DNA from: Loxodes magnus
Taxonomy: Eukaryota > Ciliophora > Karyorelictea > Loxodida > Loxodidae
Direction of reading: 5' to 3'
NCBI GenBank assembly: GCA_946699065.1
Contig: CAMPDV010001327.1
Coordinates: 1-64,000 of the forward strand
Length of the DNA: 64,000 bases
In this document: positions 62,101 to 64,000 of the stretch, piece after piece
How the letters are laid out: the number at the start of each line of letters is the position of its first letter
Numbering within the stretch: the first letter of the stretch is position 1
Position numbers and translations under genes: made by a program
Notes under the pieces: model-generated
What the model was told of the DNA's origin: nothing
Databases searched by the model: none
Seen by the model: the letters and a program-made list of their open reading frames with translations, nothing else

Positions 62101-64000
62101 AAAGTGAATAAGAAAAGTAGGAAAAAGAGTGTAAAGATCATAATTGTAAGGTATCTAGAAGTTAAATAAGATTTCTAAGAAAAGTGAAGTAGAAATGTAG
62201 AAAAAGAGTGTGAAGATCATAATTGAAAGTATCTAGAAGTTAAATAAGATTTCTAAGAAATGTGAAGTTGAAAAGCAAGTAAAAGAGTGTGAAGATCATA
62301 ATTGTAAGTATCGAGAAGTTAAATAAGATTTATAAGAAAGGTGAAGTAGAAATGTAAGAAAAAGAGTGTGAAGATCATAATTGTAAGGAATCTAGAAGTT
62401 AAATAAGATTTCTAAGAAAAGGAAATAAGAAAAGCAAGTAAAAAAGTGTGAAGATCATAATTGAAAGCATCTAGAAGTTAAATAAGATTTCTAAGAAAAG
62501 TGAATAAGAAGAGAAAGTAAAAGAGTGTGAAGATCATAATTGAAAGTATCTAGAAGTTAAAAAAGATTTCTAAGAAAAGTGAAGTAGAAAAGCAAGTAAA
62601 AGAGTGTGAAGATCATAATTGTAAGGTATCTAGAAGTTAAATAAGATTTCTAAGAAAAGTGAAGTAGAAAAGCAAGTAAAAGAGTCTGAAGATCATAATT
62701 GAAAGCATCTAGAAGTTAAATAATATTTCTTAGAAAAGTGAATAAGAAAAGTAAGAAAAAGAGTCTGAAGATCATAATTGAAAGTAATAAAATGAGAAAG
62801 AGAGATGAGATTTCAAAGAAAAGTGAATAAGAAAAGCAAGTAAAAAAGTCTGAAGATCATAATTGAAAGTATCTAGAAGTTAAAAAAGATTTCAAAGAAA
62901 AGTGAAGTAGAAATGTAGAAAAAATTGTGTGAAGATACTAATTGAAAGTATCTAGAAGTTAAATAAGATTTCTAAGAAAAGTGAATAAGAAAAGTAAGTA
63001 AAAAAGTCTGAAGATCATAATTAAAAGTATCAAGAAGTTAAATAAGATTTCTAAGAAAAGTGAAGTAGAAGAGCAAGTAAAAGAGTGTGAAGATCATAAT
63101 TGAAAGTATCTAGAAGTTAAATAAGATTTCTAAGAAAAGTGAAGTAGAAGAGCAAGTAAAAGAGTGTGAAGATCATAATTGAAAGTATCTAGAAGTTAAA
63201 TAAGATTTCTAAGTAAAAAAAGTGAAAGTAAGAAGTTAAATAAGATTTCTAAGAAAAGTGAATAAGAAGAGCAAAAAGAGTTTGAAGATCATAATTGAAT
63301 GTATCTAGAAGTTAAATAAGATTTCTAAGAAAAGTGAATAAGAAGAGCAAGTAAAAAGAGTCTGAAGATCATAATTGAAAGTATCAAGAAGTTAAATAAG
63401 ATTTCTAAGAAAAGTGAATAAGAAATATAAGAAAAAGAGTGAAAAAATCATAAATGTAAAGTATCTCGAAGTTAAATAAGATTTCTAAGAAAAGTGAATA
63501 AGAAAAGCAAGTAAAAGAGTGTAAAGATCATAATTGTAAGGTATCTAGAAGTTAAATAAGATTTCTAAGAAATGTGAAGTAGAAAAGCAAGTAAAAGAGT
63601 GTGAAGATCATAATTGAAAGTATCTAGAAGTTAAATAAGATTTCAAAGAAAAGTGAAGTAGAAATGTAGAAAAAATTGTGTGAAGATACTAATTGAAAGT
63701 ATCTAGAAGTTAAATAAGATTTCTAAGAAATGTGAAGTAGAAAAGCAAGTAAAAGAGTGTGAAGATTATTTTGAAAGTATCAAGAAGTTAAATAAGTTTT
63801 CTAAGAAAAGTGAATAAGAAATGTAAGAAAAAGAGTGTGAAGATCATAATTGAAAGTATCTAGAAGTTAAATAAGATTTCTAAGAAAAGTGAAGTAGAAA
63901 AGCAAGTAAAAGAGTTTGAAGATCATAATTGAAAGTATCTAGAAGTTAAATAAGATTTCTAAGAAAAGTGAATAAGAAAAGTAAGTAAAAAAGTCTGAAG

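Larger units (their letters stand above)
27985..64000. repeat. 79-90 bp purine-rich satellite array
   Basis: Tandem array that runs to the window end, about 36 kb and roughly 450 units. The main unit is 79 bp: a TCTAGAAGTTAAATAAG half, then ATTTCTAAGAAAAG, GTGAATAAGAAAAGCAAG, TAAAAGAGTGTGAAG and ATCATAATTGAAAGTA. A second unit type replaces the first half with AATAAAATGAGAAAGAGAG plus ATGAGATTTCAAAG, making units of 85 or 90 bp, often followed by GTGAAGTAG instead of GTGAATAAG. The + strand is about 70% purine over the whole array, with no inversions seen. The 90-bp type is a multiple of three and gives short open frames on the minus strand (near 27985, 28254, 42261, 43487), which are by-products and not genes. 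No gene, transposon or promoter interrupts the array. The right edge lies outside the window. Confidence 0.97.

Overview
This is an extremely AT-rich eukaryotic window. Two very long satellite arrays flank a gene-poor island of about 15 kb. The best guess for the source is a ciliate. The one well-supported gene (22986-25364, +) reads TAA and TAG as glutamine throughout. It also carries four in-frame TGA codons at positions where WD40 repeats have tryptophan, including the W of a 'WD' signature. Reading UAR as Gln and UGA as Trp while still ending on a stop codon matches the karyorelictid (table 27) or Condylostoma-type (table 28) nuclear codes. It does not match the Tetrahymena/Paramecium code or the Euplotes code. 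The assignment rests mainly on one gene, so it is a strong hint and not proof.

Layout. 1-12958: array of a 37-bp AT-only-like satellite, roughly 350 copies in a few variant types, with some block duplications. 12959-22985: AT-rich spacer that holds a tRNA-Leu relic lacking its anticodon arm (15269-15334, -), a decayed non-LTR (LINE-type) reverse transcriptase relic (about 17740-19250, -) and a small secreted-protein gene or pseudogene (19603-20238, -). 22986-25364: RING-finger / Gln-rich / pentapeptide / seven-blade WD40 protein gene, with three near-identical 123-bp blade copies and five in-frame TAA codons just after its end. 25377-27965: a patchwork of degenerate repeats, including a 9-bp repeat, a roughly 60-bp repeat, two copies of a roughly 200-bp element, a TTTTGA-rich tract, a 250-bp GC-richer island of unknown nature and a 91-bp purine-rich array. 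About 27985-64000: array of a second satellite with units of about 79-90 bp, strongly purine-biased on the + strand, with several layers of higher-order duplication (units of 1426 bp, blocks of about 1 kb repeated 2-18 kb apart).

The genes show no operon-like or pathway relationship. The picture is a heterochromatin-like or micronuclear/pericentromeric region: two unrelated satellites, decayed transposon and tRNA relics, and one or two genes that may still work. Apart from the unusual code and the satellites, nothing here is clearly a new molecular system. The most useful leads are the code evidence, the composition break inside the WD40 gene and the unexplained GC-richer island at 27062-27316.
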